64,000 nt of DNA, from positions 2,542,001-2,606,000 of the forward strand of contig NZ_JACHNF010000001.1 in assembly GCF_014205295.1 (NCBI RefSeq), given 5' to 3'. Numbering within the stretch: the first letter of the stretch is position 1; each line of letters opens with the position of its first letter. Both the position numbers and the translations under genes were made by a program. Below, piece after piece: positions 19,014-27,988 of this stretch. The DNA is from Kribbella solani. GTDB lineage: Bacteria; Actinomycetota; Actinomycetes; Propionibacteriales; Kribbellaceae. Below the pieces are notes generated by a model that searched no databases, had not been told where the DNA came from, and saw only the letters and a list, made by a program, of their open reading frames with translations.

Positions 19014-20009
19014 TCAGGTGGCTGAGTAGGCGGCTTGGGCGTCCTCGGCGAAGTGGCACGAGACGGTCTGGCCGGAGCTGATCTCCCGGAGCTCCGGTAC
19101 GTCGGTGTGGCACTTCTGTTCAGCACGCAGGCAGCGGGTGTGGAAACGGCAGCCACCCGGCGGCATCACCGGCGACGGCGGGTCACCGGCCAGTACGATC
19201 CGCTGCCGCCCCTGGCGGGCCAGGCCGGGCTCCGCGGACAGCAGTGCCTGCGTGTACGGGTGCGCGGGCCCGTCATACACCTGCTGGTGCTCGCCCAACT
19301 CGGCCACCTTGCCCAGGTACATCACCGCGACCCGGTCCGAGACGTGCCGGACCACCGACAGGTCGTGGGCGACGAAAATGATGCTCAGACCGAGCTCTCG
19401 CTGCAGCCGCATCAACAGGTTCACCACCTGGGCCTGGACCGACAGGTCGAGCGCCGATACCGGCTCGTCGCAGAGCAGGACGTCCGGGTTGAGCGCGATC
19501 GCCCGCGCGATCCCGATCCGCTGCCGCTGACCGCCGGAGAACTGATGCGGGAACTTCGTCTCGTCCTCGGGCCGCAGACCGACCAGTTCGAGCAGCTCCC
19601 GGACCCGGGACCGGATGTCGATCTTCTTGCCGACGTCCGGGTGCACCTCGAACGGCTCGGCCACGATCTCGCCGACCCGCAGCCGCGGGTTCAGGCTTGA
19701 ATACGGGTCCTGGAACACGACCTGGACGTTCCGCCGCCAGCGCCTCAGCTCCCGGCCGCGTAGCTTGCCGACGTCCACGCCGCCGTACTCGATCCGTCCC
19801 GCGGTCGGCTGCTCCAGGGCGGCGAGCAGCCGGACGAGCGTGGACTTGCCGCAGCCGGACTCGCCGACGATGCCGAGCGACTCCCCCTTGCGCAAGGTCA
19901 GATCGACGCCGTCGACCGCGCGGACGAGCGTCTTCGCGCCGAAGTTCAGCGCCGGGCTGATGTCGTAGTGCTTCACGACGTTCGTTGCCACCAGCAACTC
20001 ATCGGCCAT
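19014..20009 (-). CDS. oppF: Oligopeptide/dipeptide ABC transporter ATPase (OppF/DppF)
   Basis: 331 residues from ATG 20009 ([15 protein letters not shown]). It has Walker A GESGCGKST at 49-57, the Q-loop region VVFQDPYSSLNPR, signature FSGGQRQRIGIARA, Walker B VLLCDEP and the C-terminal peptide-transporter domain (GCRFHTRC). The ATG shares one base with the oppD stop (TGATG), so the two ATPases are coupled. Energises the peptide permease encoded upstream. Symbol by architecture; substrate not proven. Confidence 0.9.
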   Translation of the reverse strand: MADELLVATNVVKHYDISPALNFGAKTLVRAVDGVDLTLRKGESLGIVGESGCGKSTLVRLLAALEQPTAGRIEYGGVDVGKLRGRELRRWRRNVQVVFQDPYSSLNPRLRVGEIVAEPFEVHPDVGKKIDIRSRVRELLELVGLRPEDETKFPHQFSGGQRQRIGIARAIALNPDVLLCDEPVSALDLSVQAQVVNLLMRLQRELGLSIIFVAHDLSVVRHVSDRVAVMYLGKVAELGEHQQVYDGPAHPYTQALLSAEPGLARQGRQRIVLAGDPPSPVMPPGGCRFHTRCLRAEQKCHTDVPELREISSGQTVSCHFAEDAQAAYSAT

Positions 20010-21013
20010 CAGACGGCCTCCTTGGCCTGGAGCGTGGTGCGGCGGATGCAGGCGGCGTCCCGGCCCGGCGCGACCGTCAGCAACGGCGGCACGGCGGTGG
20101 CGCACTCGTCGATCGCGATCGGGCAGCGGGTCCGGAACGCGCAGCCGGACGGGATCGCGCGCAGCGACGGCGGCGTACCCGGGATGGTCGGCAGCTCGCG
20201 GCCCTTCAGCTCGGCCGACGGCATCGAGCCGAGCAGACCTTCGGTGTACGGATGCACCGGCCGATCCAGCGCCGCCGCCGTGGACGCACGTTCGACGACA
20301 TGACCCGCGTACATCACCACCACGTTGTCGGCGACATCGGAGACCACGCCGAGGTCATGGGTGATCAGTACGACACCCATCTGCCGCTCGGCCTGCAGCT
20401 CCGCGATCAGCTCCAGGATCTGTGCCTGGACGGTCACGTCGAGCGCGGTGGTCGGCTCGTCGGCGATCAGTACCTCCGGGTCCAGCGCGAGCGCCATCGC
20501 CAGCATCACCCGCTGCCGCATCCCGCCGGAGAACTCGTGCGGGTAGTCCCGGACCCGCTTCGCCGCGGCCGGAATCCGTACCTGGTCGAGCATCTCCGCG
20601 GCCCGGCGCATCGCGTCCTGCTTGGACATGCCGCGATGGACGCGGTAGCACTCGGCGATCTGGGTCCCGACCGACTGCACCGGGTTCAGCGCGGACAGCG
20701 AGTCCTGGAACACCATCGTGATCCGGTCGCCGACGATCTTGCGCCGCTCCTTCGTGGTCATCGCGATCAGGTCGGTACCGCGGTACTCGGCCGTACCCGA
20801 AACGATCCGGCCCGGCGGCATCTCCAGGATCCCGGTCAGCGCCTGGGTCGAGACGCTCTTCCCGGACCCCGACTCACCCAGGATCGCCAGCGTCTCGCCG
20901 GCCCGTACCTGCCAGGACACGCCGTCCACGGCCCGTACCGAACCGTGCGGGGTGTCGAACTCGACGGTCAGATTGTCGACTTTCAGCAATATTTCGCCGT
21001 GGTTGTCTGTCAT
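20009..21013 (-). CDS. oppD: Oligopeptide/dipeptide ABC transporter ATPase (OppD/DppD)
   Basis: 334 residues from ATG 21013 ([19 protein letters not shown]). It has Walker A GESGSGKS at 46-53, signature [16 protein letters not shown], Walker [13 protein letters not shown] and the C-terminal Cys-containing oligopeptide domain ([11 protein letters not shown]). Pairs with OppF as the ATPase heterodimer. The start overlaps the oppC stop by 4 nt (ATGA); the open frame upstream to 21160 is oppC shadow. Confidence 0.92.
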   Translation of the reverse strand: MTDNHGEILLKVDNLTVEFDTPHGSVRAVDGVSWQVRAGETLAILGESGSGKSVSTQALTGILEMPPGRIVSGTAEYRGTDLIAMTTKERRKIVGDRITMVFQDSLSALNPVQSVGTQIAECYRVHRGMSKQDAMRRAAEMLDQVRIPAAAKRVRDYPHEFSGGMRQRVMLAMALALDPEVLIADEPTTALDVTVQAQILELIAELQAERQMGVVLITHDLGVVSDVADNVVVMYAGHVVERASTAAALDRPVHPYTEGLLGSMPSAELKGRELPTIPGTPPSLRAIPSGCAFRTRCPIAIDECATAVPPLLTVAPGRDAACIRRTTLQAKEAV

Positions 21014-21903
21014 CGCATCAACTTCGGGTCCAGGGCGTCGCGGATCGAGTCGCCGATGATCATGAACGAGATGGTCATCGTCGAGATGAACAGCGCCGGC
21101 CAGATGAACAGGTGCGGCGTTTCCCGGTACGAGGTGGCGACGCCGAACTGGGAGCCCCACGAGATCGACGGCGGTTGCAGGCCGACGCCGAGGAACGTCA
21201 GGACGGCTTCCAGACCGATCAGGCCGCCGATGCCGAGCGTCGTCATCGCCAGCAGCGGCGCCATCGCGTTCGGGAACACGTGCTTGCGCAGGATCCGTAC
21301 CGGCGTCGCCCCGATCGAGCGGGCGGCCAGGACGTACTCGCGGTTGCGGACCGAGAACACGGTCGAGCGCATCACCCGCATCCCCTGCGGCCAGCCGGTG
21401 ACCATGATGATCGCGACGATGATCCAGATGCTCCGGTTCGGCACCGAGTTCAGGATCACGATCAGCGCGATCAGGCCGGGCAGCGCGAACAGTACGTCCG
21501 CGATCCTTGAGATCACGGTGTCGACCAGGCCCGGGAAGTACCCGGCGAGCAGACCGAGGATGCCGGCGACCACGAAGCCGCCGACGCCCGCGACCAGGCT
21601 GACCAGGACCGACGGGCGCGCGCCGTAGATCACGTTCGCGAAGTAGTCGCAGCCCTGGATGTCGAAGCCGAACGGATGCCCGGGTTCGCGGCCGTGCTGG
21701 CTCTTGGTCAGCTCGCAGAAGCGCGGGTCGGCGGAGGTGAACAGCCGCGGTACCGCCGCCATCAGGAAGAAAGTCAGCACCAGGACCAGGCAGATGTCGA
21801 ACTGCGGTTTGCGCAGCAGCGCGCGGAGCAGCTCCCGGTTCGAAAGGGTCCGGCCCTCGAGGTCCTGCGACTCGGCCCCGAAGACCTGCTGGGTCTCAGA
21901 CAT
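21010..21903 (-). CDS. oppC: Peptide ABC transporter permease (OppC/DppC)
   Basis: 297 residues from ATG 21903 (MSETQQVFGAESQDLEGRTL). The cytoplasmic N-terminus is followed by TM1 (ICLVLVLTFFLMAAVP), a long extracytoplasmic loop with two cysteines, and five further TM helices. The EAA-type coupling loop is EYVLAARSIGATPVRILRKH. Forms the membrane channel with OppB. It overlaps the oppB stop by 8 nt and oppD by 4 nt. Confidence 0.92.
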   Translation of the reverse strand: MSETQQVFGAESQDLEGRTLSNRELLRALLRKPQFDICLVLVLTFFLMAAVPRLFTSADPRFCELTKSQHGREPGHPFGFDIQGCDYFANVIYGARPSVLVSLVAGVGGFVVAGILGLLAGYFPGLVDTVISRIADVLFALPGLIALIVILNSVPNRSIWIIVAIIMVTGWPQGMRVMRSTVFSVRNREYVLAARSIGATPVRILRKHVFPNAMAPLLAMTTLGIGGLIGLEAVLTFLGVGLQPPSISWGSQFGVATSYRETPHLFIWPALFISTMTISFMIIGDSIRDALDPKLMR

Positions 21904-22822
21904 TACGCACCCTCGGATCGATCGCGCCGTAGACGACGTCGACAATCAGATTGATGACAATAAACATCAGGAACGCGAGCGTCGACAGCAGTACCACCAC
22001 GCCGCCCTCCTTCAGCTTGATCGCCTGGAACATGAACTGACCGAGCCCGGGCAGGTTGAAGATGCTCTCCGCCAGCACGGCACCGCCGAAGATGCCGGCG
22101 AGGTCGATCCCCATCAGCGTCACCACCGGCAGCAGCGCGTTCGGCAGTACGTGCCGCCAGAGGATCCGCTGTTCGCCGAGACCTTTCGCCCGCGCGGTCT
22201 TCACGAAGTCCGCGTTGGCGGTGTCGACAATCGACGTCCGGGTCAACCGGGCCAGGCCGGCGAATCCGGTGATGCCGATACACACGGCCGGCAACAGGTA
22301 CGACAGTGGCCAGCCGTCGCGGATACCCGAAACCGGCAGCCACTTCAGCTCGACACCGAGCAGGTACTGACCGGTGAAGTACAGCACCAGGCCGGGCACC
22401 GCGAGCACCACCAACGTTGCCAGCAGCAACATCCGGTCCACCGTGCCGTTGCGGCGGAAGCCCGCGTACAGCCCGAACAGCAGCCCGGCGATCCACTGGA
22501 AGACCAGCCCCATCGAAGCCAGCTTCAGCGTCACCGGGATCCGCAGCCGGAGCTGATCGGCAATGTCGGCGCCGGCGAACGTCGTACCGAAGTGACCGGT
22601 CAGGATGTCCTTCATACTCAGCAGGTACTGCACGATGAACGGATCGTCGAGGTGGTACTGAGCCCGCTTCGCCGCCAGCACCGCGGCCGGAATCGGCTTG
22701 TCACCGGCCAGCTCCCGCAGCGGGTCCCCAGGCATCGCGAACACCAGCGCGAAGACCCCCAGCGTGACAATCACCCCGATCGGAACCGCCGCAAGAACAC
22801 GACGGAGCACGAAACGGATCAT
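21896..22822 (-). CDS. oppB: Peptide ABC transporter permease (OppB/DppB)
   Basis: 308 residues starting MIRFVLRRVLAAVPIGVIVT, the usual OppB N-terminus with TM1. The large periplasmic loop carries FGTTFAGADIADQLRLRIP, and the EAA loop is DFVKTARAKGLGEQRILWRH. The ATG overlaps the oppA stop by 4 nt. Membrane channel half of the peptide importer. Confidence 0.93.
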   Translation of the reverse strand: MIRFVLRRVLAAVPIGVIVTLGVFALVFAMPGDPLRELAGDKPIPAAVLAAKRAQYHLDDPFIVQYLLSMKDILTGHFGTTFAGADIADQLRLRIPVTLKLASMGLVFQWIAGLLFGLYAGFRRNGTVDRMLLLATLVVLAVPGLVLYFTGQYLLGVELKWLPVSGIRDGWPLSYLLPAVCIGITGFAGLARLTRTSIVDTANADFVKTARAKGLGEQRILWRHVLPNALLPVVTLMGIDLAGIFGGAVLAESIFNLPGLGQFMFQAIKLKEGGVVVLLSTLAFLMFIVINLIVDVVYGAIDPRVRNV

Positions 22823-24429
22823 TTGAACGTGGCCCAGAGGGCGGATACGCCGACGTATTTGGAGACTCGGGGGGCGATCTTGGCTGAGTGCAGGTAAGCG
22901 TTCGACTTGGTGTACAGCGGGATCAGGGGCAGGTCTTCGAGGGCGATGTCCTCGGCCTGCTGGTACACCGCGATCGCCTTGTCCGGGTCCGGTTCGGCGT
23001 CGCCCTTGGCCAGCAGCGCGTCCAGGGCGGGGTTCGCGTAACCGGCGAAGTTCGCGTCACCGTTGGACTTGAACATCGGGGTCAGGTAGTCCTCGATCGA
23101 CGGGTAGTCGTGACCCCAGCCGCTGAACCGCAGCCCGTCCAGCTTGCGGGTGTCAGCCAGCTCGGTGATCTCCGAACCCTGCTTGCCGGTGTACTTCACC
23201 TGCACGCCCAGGTTCTGCCGGAGCATGTTGCCGATCGCCTCGGCGTAGATCTGCCCGGTCGCGGACGTGGTGTTGTAGTTGATGTTCAGTACGCCGGAGA
23301 AACCGCCGGCCTCCTGAAGCAGTTGCTTCGCCTTGGCGGCGTCGAAATCGCAGTACTTGCAGGCGTCGTCGCGGTACCCGGCGATGTCCGGCGCGATCAG
23401 GCCCTTCGCCGGCTCGGACAGTCCGACCAGGTCGGCGAACGCCTTCCGGTCGATCGCCGCCGAGATCGCGTACCGCAGCTTCGGGTTCTTGAACCGCGCG
23501 TCCCAGGCCGGGATCACCAGGTAGTTGGCGCCCGAGCTGACGCTGGTCACCCACTGGTCCGGCGCGTCGGTCTTGAAGCTCTTCACCTTGGTCGACGGGA
23601 CGTCGACGAAGTCCAGGTTGCCGGCCAGGAACTCGTTGTACGCGGTGTCCGCGTTCGGGATGAACCGGTAGGTGATCTGGTCCGCCTGCGGAATCGTCGG
23701 GCCCTTGTAGCCGTCCCACTTCGTCAGCTTCAGGTCGTCACCGGCGTTCCAGTCCGCGGCCAGCTTGTACGGCCCGTTGCCGATCGGCTTGCGCTTGTAC
23801 GCGTCCGGGTTCTTCCGGACCTCCTCCGGAAGTGGCGCCAGGCCGTAGTACTGCAAAGTCAGGCCGAACTGGGAGAACGGCACCTTCAGCTTCACCGTGA
23901 AGGTCAGGTTGTCGACCTGCTTCAGGCCGCTCAGCGCCTTCACCGACGTCGGCTTCGGCGTCGCGCCGTCCGGGGCCGGCGGGTTCATCGCGTCGTACCC
24001 CTCGACCTTGGAGAAGAACCCGTTGTTCTTCCAGCCGTTCGAGCCCTCGGCGGTCAGGTTCCAGCTGTCCACGTAGTCCTTCGCGGTCAGCGCCTGACCG
24101 TTCTGGAAGGTGTTGCCAGGCTTCAGCTTGATCGTCCAGGTCTGGCTGTTCTGGTCCGGGGTGACCGAATCCGCCATCACGTTCTGCAGCTTCCCGGTCT
24201 CCGGGTCGGTGGTCACCAGCGGCGCGAAGATCGCCATCGACACCCCGATCCCCGCGGTGCCGTTGTCGTTCAGCGGGTTGATGTACTCCAGCGGATCGGC
24301 GGCGATGCCGATCACCTCGCTCTTGCTGCCGGCGTCCCCACTGCCGCCGCTGCTCTTGCCGTCACCACAGGAGGACAGCAGCAGCGCGAGCCCGGCTGCC
24401 ACCCCCACAACCCCAGTCAGACGTCGCAC
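22819..24429 (-). CDS. oppA: Family 5 extracellular solute-binding lipoprotein (OppA-like)
   Basis: About 536 residues from GTG 24429 (VRRLTGVVGVAAGLALLLSS). The signal peptide ends at lipobox LLSSC, anchoring the protein outside the membrane. The SBP_bac_5 fold is visible in EYINPLNDNGT, TWTIKLKPGNTFQNGQ, NPDAYKRKPIGNGPYKLA and LRYAISAAIDRKAFADLVG. A GAGGAAG purine tract lies about 11 nt upstream of the GTG; an in-frame TTG at 24435 is possible, and an ATG at 24477 is less likely. First gene of the oppABCDF operon. Confidence 0.9.
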   Translation of the reverse strand: MRRLTGVVGVAAGLALLLSSCGDGKSSGGSGDAGSKSEVIGIAADPLEYINPLNDNGTAGIGVSMAIFAPLVTTDPETGKLQNVMADSVTPDQNSQTWTIKLKPGNTFQNGQALTAKDYVDSWNLTAEGSNGWKNNGFFSKVEGYDAMNPPAPDGATPKPTSVKALSGLKQVDNLTFTVKLKVPFSQFGLTLQYYGLAPLPEEVRKNPDAYKRKPIGNGPYKLAADWNAGDDLKLTKWDGYKGPTIPQADQITYRFIPNADTAYNEFLAGNLDFVDVPSTKVKSFKTDAPDQWVTSVSSGANYLVIPAWDARFKNPKLRYAISAAIDRKAFADLVGLSEPAKGLIAPDIAGYRDDACKYCDFDAAKAKQLLQEAGGFSGVLNINYNTTSATGQIYAEAIGNMLRQNLGVQVKYTGKQGSEITELADTRKLDGLRFSGWGHDYPSIEDYLTPMFKSNGDANFAGYANPALDALLAKGDAEPDPDKAIAVYQQAEDIALEDLPLIPLYTKSNAYLHSAKIAPRVSKYVGVSALWATFK

Positions 24430-24506
24430 GGTCAAACCAACTTCCTCGGCGGGAGGGCCGTTAGGCGGGCGGATCAAGCGTCATGGTTGCTGGTCGAAAC
24501 TGCGCA

Positions 24507-24554
24507 TGTCAACGTTGTCAGGCGCAAAGCGGTGGCGCGTAACGCTAGCGTTAC
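24507..24554 (-). promoter_or_regulatory. Palindromes and -35-like element upstream of opp operon
   Basis: A perfect 16-bp palindrome GTAACGCTAGCGTTAC (24539-24554) lies about 110 bp upstream of oppA. Nearby, TTGACA (minus, 24507-24512) is embedded in the imperfect palindrome TGTCAACGTTGTCA (24507-24520). No good -10 was found at the expected spacing. Likely operator DNA, but the regulator is unknown. Confidence 0.45.
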
Positions 24555-24627
24555 CTAGCCAAGACCTCAGATGACCAGACGCTGATCACCGATTGCGGGC
24601 GGTGGTTGATCGGATCAGCTCGCCCTA

Positions 24628-24661
24628 GTCATCAGATGACAGGGGCGCTATGGTTCAAACC
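24628..24661 (+). promoter_or_regulatory. Orphan palindrome and -10-like box beside the mocR remnant
   Basis: GTCATCAGATGAC (24628-24640) is a perfect palindrome around a central A. TATGGT follows at about 24649-24654, with a GTG 7 nt later at 24662. That reading frame stops after 16 codons, where the sequence becomes the mocR remnant. It resembles a leaderless promoter whose gene is gone. Tentative. Confidence 0.3.
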
Positions 24662-24671
24662 GTGCGGATGC

Positions 24672-25258
24672 TCACAGTTGCGCGTTTTGGAGCGCATCGA
24701 TCAGTGCGCTGAGTGTTCGGGTCCAGGCGTGCTGTGCTGGGGCGCCGTAGCCGATCACCAGCGCGGATGGCAGGCCGGAGCCGAAGTGGGACATGCCGAA
24801 GGTGTTGATGCCGTGGTCGTGGAGGGTGCGCAGGACGGCGGATTCGTCGCGACCGGGGAGGTCGATCACGAGCTGCAGGCCGGCGGCGATCCCCCCGGGC
24901 TGACGGCCGGCGCGGTCGCTGGCGCCGGGGTAGTGGTTGGCGCCGGCGTGGTGGTTGCCTAGGGCATGGATGAGGTCGTCGCGGCGGTGTCGGTAGCGCA
25001 GTCTGGCGGCGCGGACGTGACGGTCGTACGCGCCGGACTCGATCAGCGCGGCCAGGGTCAGGTGCGTGAGCGTGTCGCTGTGCCGGTCCGTCCAGGTCTT
25101 CTCCTCGATCACGGCAGCAAGCAGATGGCGCGGTACGACCAGCCAGCCAAGGCGCAGACCCGGCGCGAGAGTCTTGCTCGCGGACCCGGCGTACGCGACC
25201 ACGTCCGGCGCGAGGCCCTGCAACGCACCGATCGGTTGGCGGTCGTACCGGACTGCTG
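24672..25258 (-). pseudogene. MocR/PdxR-type regulator, C-terminal aminotransferase-like remnant
   Basis: Only the C-terminal half of a GntR-MocR regulator remains. Homology starts about 25258 with RYDRQPIGALQGLAPD and continues through the PLP-lysine region YAGSASKTLAPGLRLGW to the stop. The N-terminal winged helix and most of the fold-type I domain are missing. Upstream, the minus strand runs directly into antisense MFS sequence. A TTG at 25223 can be read as a start, but the conserved residues before it show the gene is truncated. Originally divergent from the adjacent MFS remnant. Confidence 0.75.
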
Positions 25259-25853
25259 ACCACCGCCGCGCTCATCTTCTGCACCGGACTGCTCATTTTC
25301 CGGCTGCCCCGCGTACCTGCGGCGACGAGCGGCGCGTCCGCCTCCTGGACCGTACTGCGGGACCGTCCTTTCGTCCTGTTCATGGGCCTCAACGGCGTAC
25401 TGAACATCCACAACACCATGCTGACCGTAGCCCTGCCGCTCTGGATCGCGACCCGAACCAACGCACCCCATTGGATGGTCTCGGTCATCCTTGTCGTGAA
25501 CGCCGCGACGGTCGTCCTCTGTCACGACCTCGACCCCCGTCACCATCACCCTGCTGATCCTCGCCGCCCTGGCCCACGTCACCGGCGAAATCCTCGAATC
25601 AGCCAGCGGGTGGTCCACCAGCTACGCCCTCGCCCCACCCGGCCTGATCGGCCAGTACCAGGGCGCCCACGCCATGGGCCGAGGCACCGGAAACCTCCTC
25701 GGCCCAACTCTCTTCACCGCCATCGCGCTCCCCCTGGGCCCCACCGGCTGGCTCCTGACCGCCACCCTCTTCACTGCCGCCGGCCTCCTGACCCCCGTCA
25801 TCCTCCGACGAGCCCAGCCCGCCGTACCCGAGCATGAGACTGCCACGAGCTAG
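25240..25853 (+). pseudogene. MFS transporter remnant, 5'-truncated and frameshifted
   Basis: From about 25240 the sequence encodes mid-protein MFS residues (GGRTGLLTTAALIFCTGLLI, then DRPFVLFMGLNGVLNIHNTM) up to about 25530. The frame then changes, and transmembrane sequence resumes with TLLILAALAHVTGEILESAS and NLLGPTLFTAIALPLGPTGW, ending at TAG 25853. Residues between the two parts are missing, suggesting a second deletion at the frame change. The N-terminal half is absent, cut at the same junction as mocR. It overlaps the convergent intact MFS gene by 4 bp. Confidence 0.75.
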
Positions 25854-27037
25854 GCCGTTCGGGTTCTGGTGGTGAGGGTGAGGAGGAGGGCGGCGGTGGT
25901 GAGGGTGATGGCGAAGTAGATGGTGGTGTTGATGCCGGTGTGGTCGGCGAGGAGGCCGCCGAAGAGGGCGCCGAGGGCTATCGAGGTGTTGTACGCCATC
26001 GTGTTGAGGGACATCGCCGCTTCGAAGGTGTCGGGTGCGGCGGTTTGGGTGAGGTTGACCTGGGACAACTGCACGATGCCGAACGACATACCCCAGAGGA
26101 CGAGCGTGATGACCTGACCCGCTGGTGAACTGCCGGCCAGCAGCAGTAACACCAGGGCTCCGGCGACGCCGGTGGTTCCCAGCATGAAGCTTGCGCGGGC
26201 GTTCCACGCGACCAGGCGGCCGCCGACGAAGTTGCCGGCGGCGGCAGCCGCGCCGTATGCCATCAGGACCGCGGTGATGAACGCCGGGCTCACCGACGAT
26301 TCACCTTCCAGATAAGGCCGGACGAACGTGTACGCGCCGAAGTGCCCGAGCACGAACAGCATCACCATCACCATCACGAGCCGGAGCCGCGCGTTGTGTA
26401 CCGGCAGCGCGAACACCGCGCGCACCGGAACCGCGTTGTCGGACGGCAGCGACGGGATCGCTGCCACCACCGCGATCAGCACGACCAGACTCAGGCCCGA
26501 CCAGATCAGGAACGTCGTACGCCAGTCGGTGTGGCTCTCCACGAAGATCCCGAGCGGGATGCCGACCACGGCGGCGACCGAGATGCCGGACATGACGGTC
26601 GCGGCGGCCCGGCCGGCGTCGCGCGGCGCGACGAGCCGCATCGCCATGCTGACCCCGATGGCCCAGAACACCCCGCTCGCGAACCCCATCGACAGCCGGG
26701 TCGCCAGCATCAGCAGGAAGTTCGGCGCGATCGCGGTCACCAGGTTGCCGATGGTCAGCACCGACAGGAGTACGGCCAGCAGTACGCGGCGGTTGACCCG
26801 GCGGCTCCACGCGACGATGAACGGTACGCCGAGGCCGGCCGAGACGCCGTACAGCGTCACCATCAGGCCCGCGATGCCGACGGCGACGCCGAGACTGCTG
26901 CTCAGCGGGGTGAGCAGGCCGACCGGCATCAGTTCGGTGGTGAGGAACACGAACAGGCTGGCGGTGATCGCGGCGACCCCCAGCCAGGAGCGCGCCGTCG
27001 TGGCGCGCTCGTCAAGTACGACGGATTGATTGGTCAC
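25850..27037 (-). CDS. MFS transporter, 12-TM DHA1-type exporter
   Basis: 395 residues from GTG 27037 (VTNQSVVLDERATTARSWLG). Twelve hydrophobic segments are visible. The TM2-3 loop contains VPFIVAWSRRVNRRVLL, with the charged motif seen in DHA1 drug and sugar efflux proteins. Divergent from the LysR gene with a 78-bp shared control region, so it is probably its regulated target. The open frame to 27640 is an artefact across that region and the LysR gene. Substrate unknown. Confidence 0.88.
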   Translation of the reverse strand: MTNQSVVLDERATTARSWLGVAAITASLFVFLTTELMPVGLLTPLSSSLGVAVGIAGLMVTLYGVSAGLGVPFIVAWSRRVNRRVLLAVLLSVLTIGNLVTAIAPNFLLMLATRLSMGFASGVFWAIGVSMAMRLVAPRDAGRAAATVMSGISVAAVVGIPLGIFVESHTDWRTTFLIWSGLSLVVLIAVVAAIPSLPSDNAVPVRAVFALPVHNARLRLVMVMVMLFVLGHFGAYTFVRPYLEGESSVSPAFITAVLMAYGAAAAAGNFVGGRLVAWNARASFMLGTTGVAGALVLLLLAGSSPAGQVITLVLWGMSFGIVQLSQVNLTQTAAPDTFEAAMSLNTMAYNTSIALGALFGGLLADHTGINTTIYFAITLTTAALLLTLTTRTRTA

Positions 27038-27057
27038 CCTGATAGCTTCCGGACCCG

Positions 27058-27109
27058 CGATCGATGAGTCCAACACATGTTTGTCACCACATCGATCGTG
27101 ATTCAAGAT
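27058..27109. promoter_or_regulatory. LysR/MFS divergent control region
   Basis: A perfect 9-bp inverted repeat CGATCGATG (27058-27066) and CATCGATCG (27090-27098) lies between the divergent genes. On the plus strand a weak -10 (CAAGAT, 27104-27109) ends 6 nt before the LysR ATG, suggesting a leaderless message partly covered by the operator. LysR autoregulation with divergent activation is the family norm and is inferred here. Confidence 0.6.
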
Positions 27110-27115
27110 AGATCC

Positions 27116-27988
27116 ATGGAACTCCAGCAACTCCGGTACGTCGTCGCGGTGGCCGAGACGAGCAGCTTCACCCGGGCCGCCGAGCGCTGCCTGGTCGTCC
27201 AGTCCGCGCTGAGCCACCAGATCGCGCGGCTGGAACGCGAGCTCGGCGCCCGCCTGTTCGACCGCACCAGCCGCAGCGTCCGGCTGACAGCGGCCGGTAC
27301 GGCGTTCCTCCCGGCCGCGCGGCAATGCCTGGACGCGGCCGAACGCGCCGCGGCGGAAGCAGCCGCGGCGGTCGGCATGGTCCGTGGCCGGCTCGCCGTC
27401 GGCCTGATCCCGACGGTCGCGGCGGTCGACATCCCGGCGGCGCTGCGCGACTTCCGCCGCGACTACCCGGACGTACGGATCTCGATGCGGGTCGGCGCGA
27501 GCGAGAAGCTCGCCGACCAGGTCAAGGAAGGTCTTCTCGACGTGGCGTTCCTCGGCCTGCCCACCAGCATCCAGCCGCGCGGCGTGGCAATGCGCGAGCT
27601 TGCCCGCGACCGCCTCGTCGCGGTCGTACCACCGGACCACCCGCTGGCCGCCGAGCCGACGGTCACACTGAAGCAGTTGGCGAGCGAACCGTTCGCGGAC
27701 CTGCCGCCCCGTACCGCCGGACGACTGCAGAGCGACCAGGCCTTCGAAGCCGCCGGACTCGTCCGTGACGTCGCGTTCGAGGTCAGCACCGCCGAGTTGA
27801 TGGCGCGGCTCGTCAGCGAACGGCTCGCCGTCGCGTTGTTCGCCTCGACGTACGCACCGCAGTTGCCCGGCGTCGCGACCGTCGAGATCGAGGACGCGCC
27901 GGACCGGGTCGAGTACGTCGTCTGGAGCGCGGCCGGCCGCTCACCCGCGGCGGCCGCGTTCCTCGCGCTCCTCGGCCTTACAAACTGA
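27116..27988 (+). CDS. LysR-family transcriptional regulator
   Basis: 290 residues from ATG 27116 (MELQQLRYVVAVAETSSFTR). The N-terminal winged HTH (residues 1-60) contains AAERCLVVQSALSHQIARLE, and the co-inducer domain follows from about residue 90 (GRLAVGLIPTVAAVDIP). An in-frame codon at 27077 would run through the operator and is rejected. It probably controls the divergent MFS exporter. Its 3' end overlaps the convergent M16 peptidase gene by 11 bp. Confidence 0.92.
   Translation: MELQQLRYVVAVAETSSFTRAAERCLVVQSALSHQIARLERELGARLFDRTSRSVRLTAAGTAFLPAARQCLDAAERAAAEAAAAVGMVRGRLAVGLIPTVAAVDIPAALRDFRRDYPDVRISMRVGASEKLADQVKEGLLDVAFLGLPTSIQPRGVAMRELARDRLVAVVPPDHPLAAEPTVTLKQLASEPFADLPPRTAGRLQSDQAFEAAGLVRDVAFEVSTAELMARLVSERLAVALFASTYAPQLPGVATVEIEDAPDRVEYVVWSAAGRSPAAAAFLALLGLTN

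Noticed and set aside
24672..25223. Intact 183-residue aminotransferase gene starting at TTG 25223
   Set aside because: Conserved MocR residues continue upstream of that codon to about 25258, so the gene is truncated rather than short.
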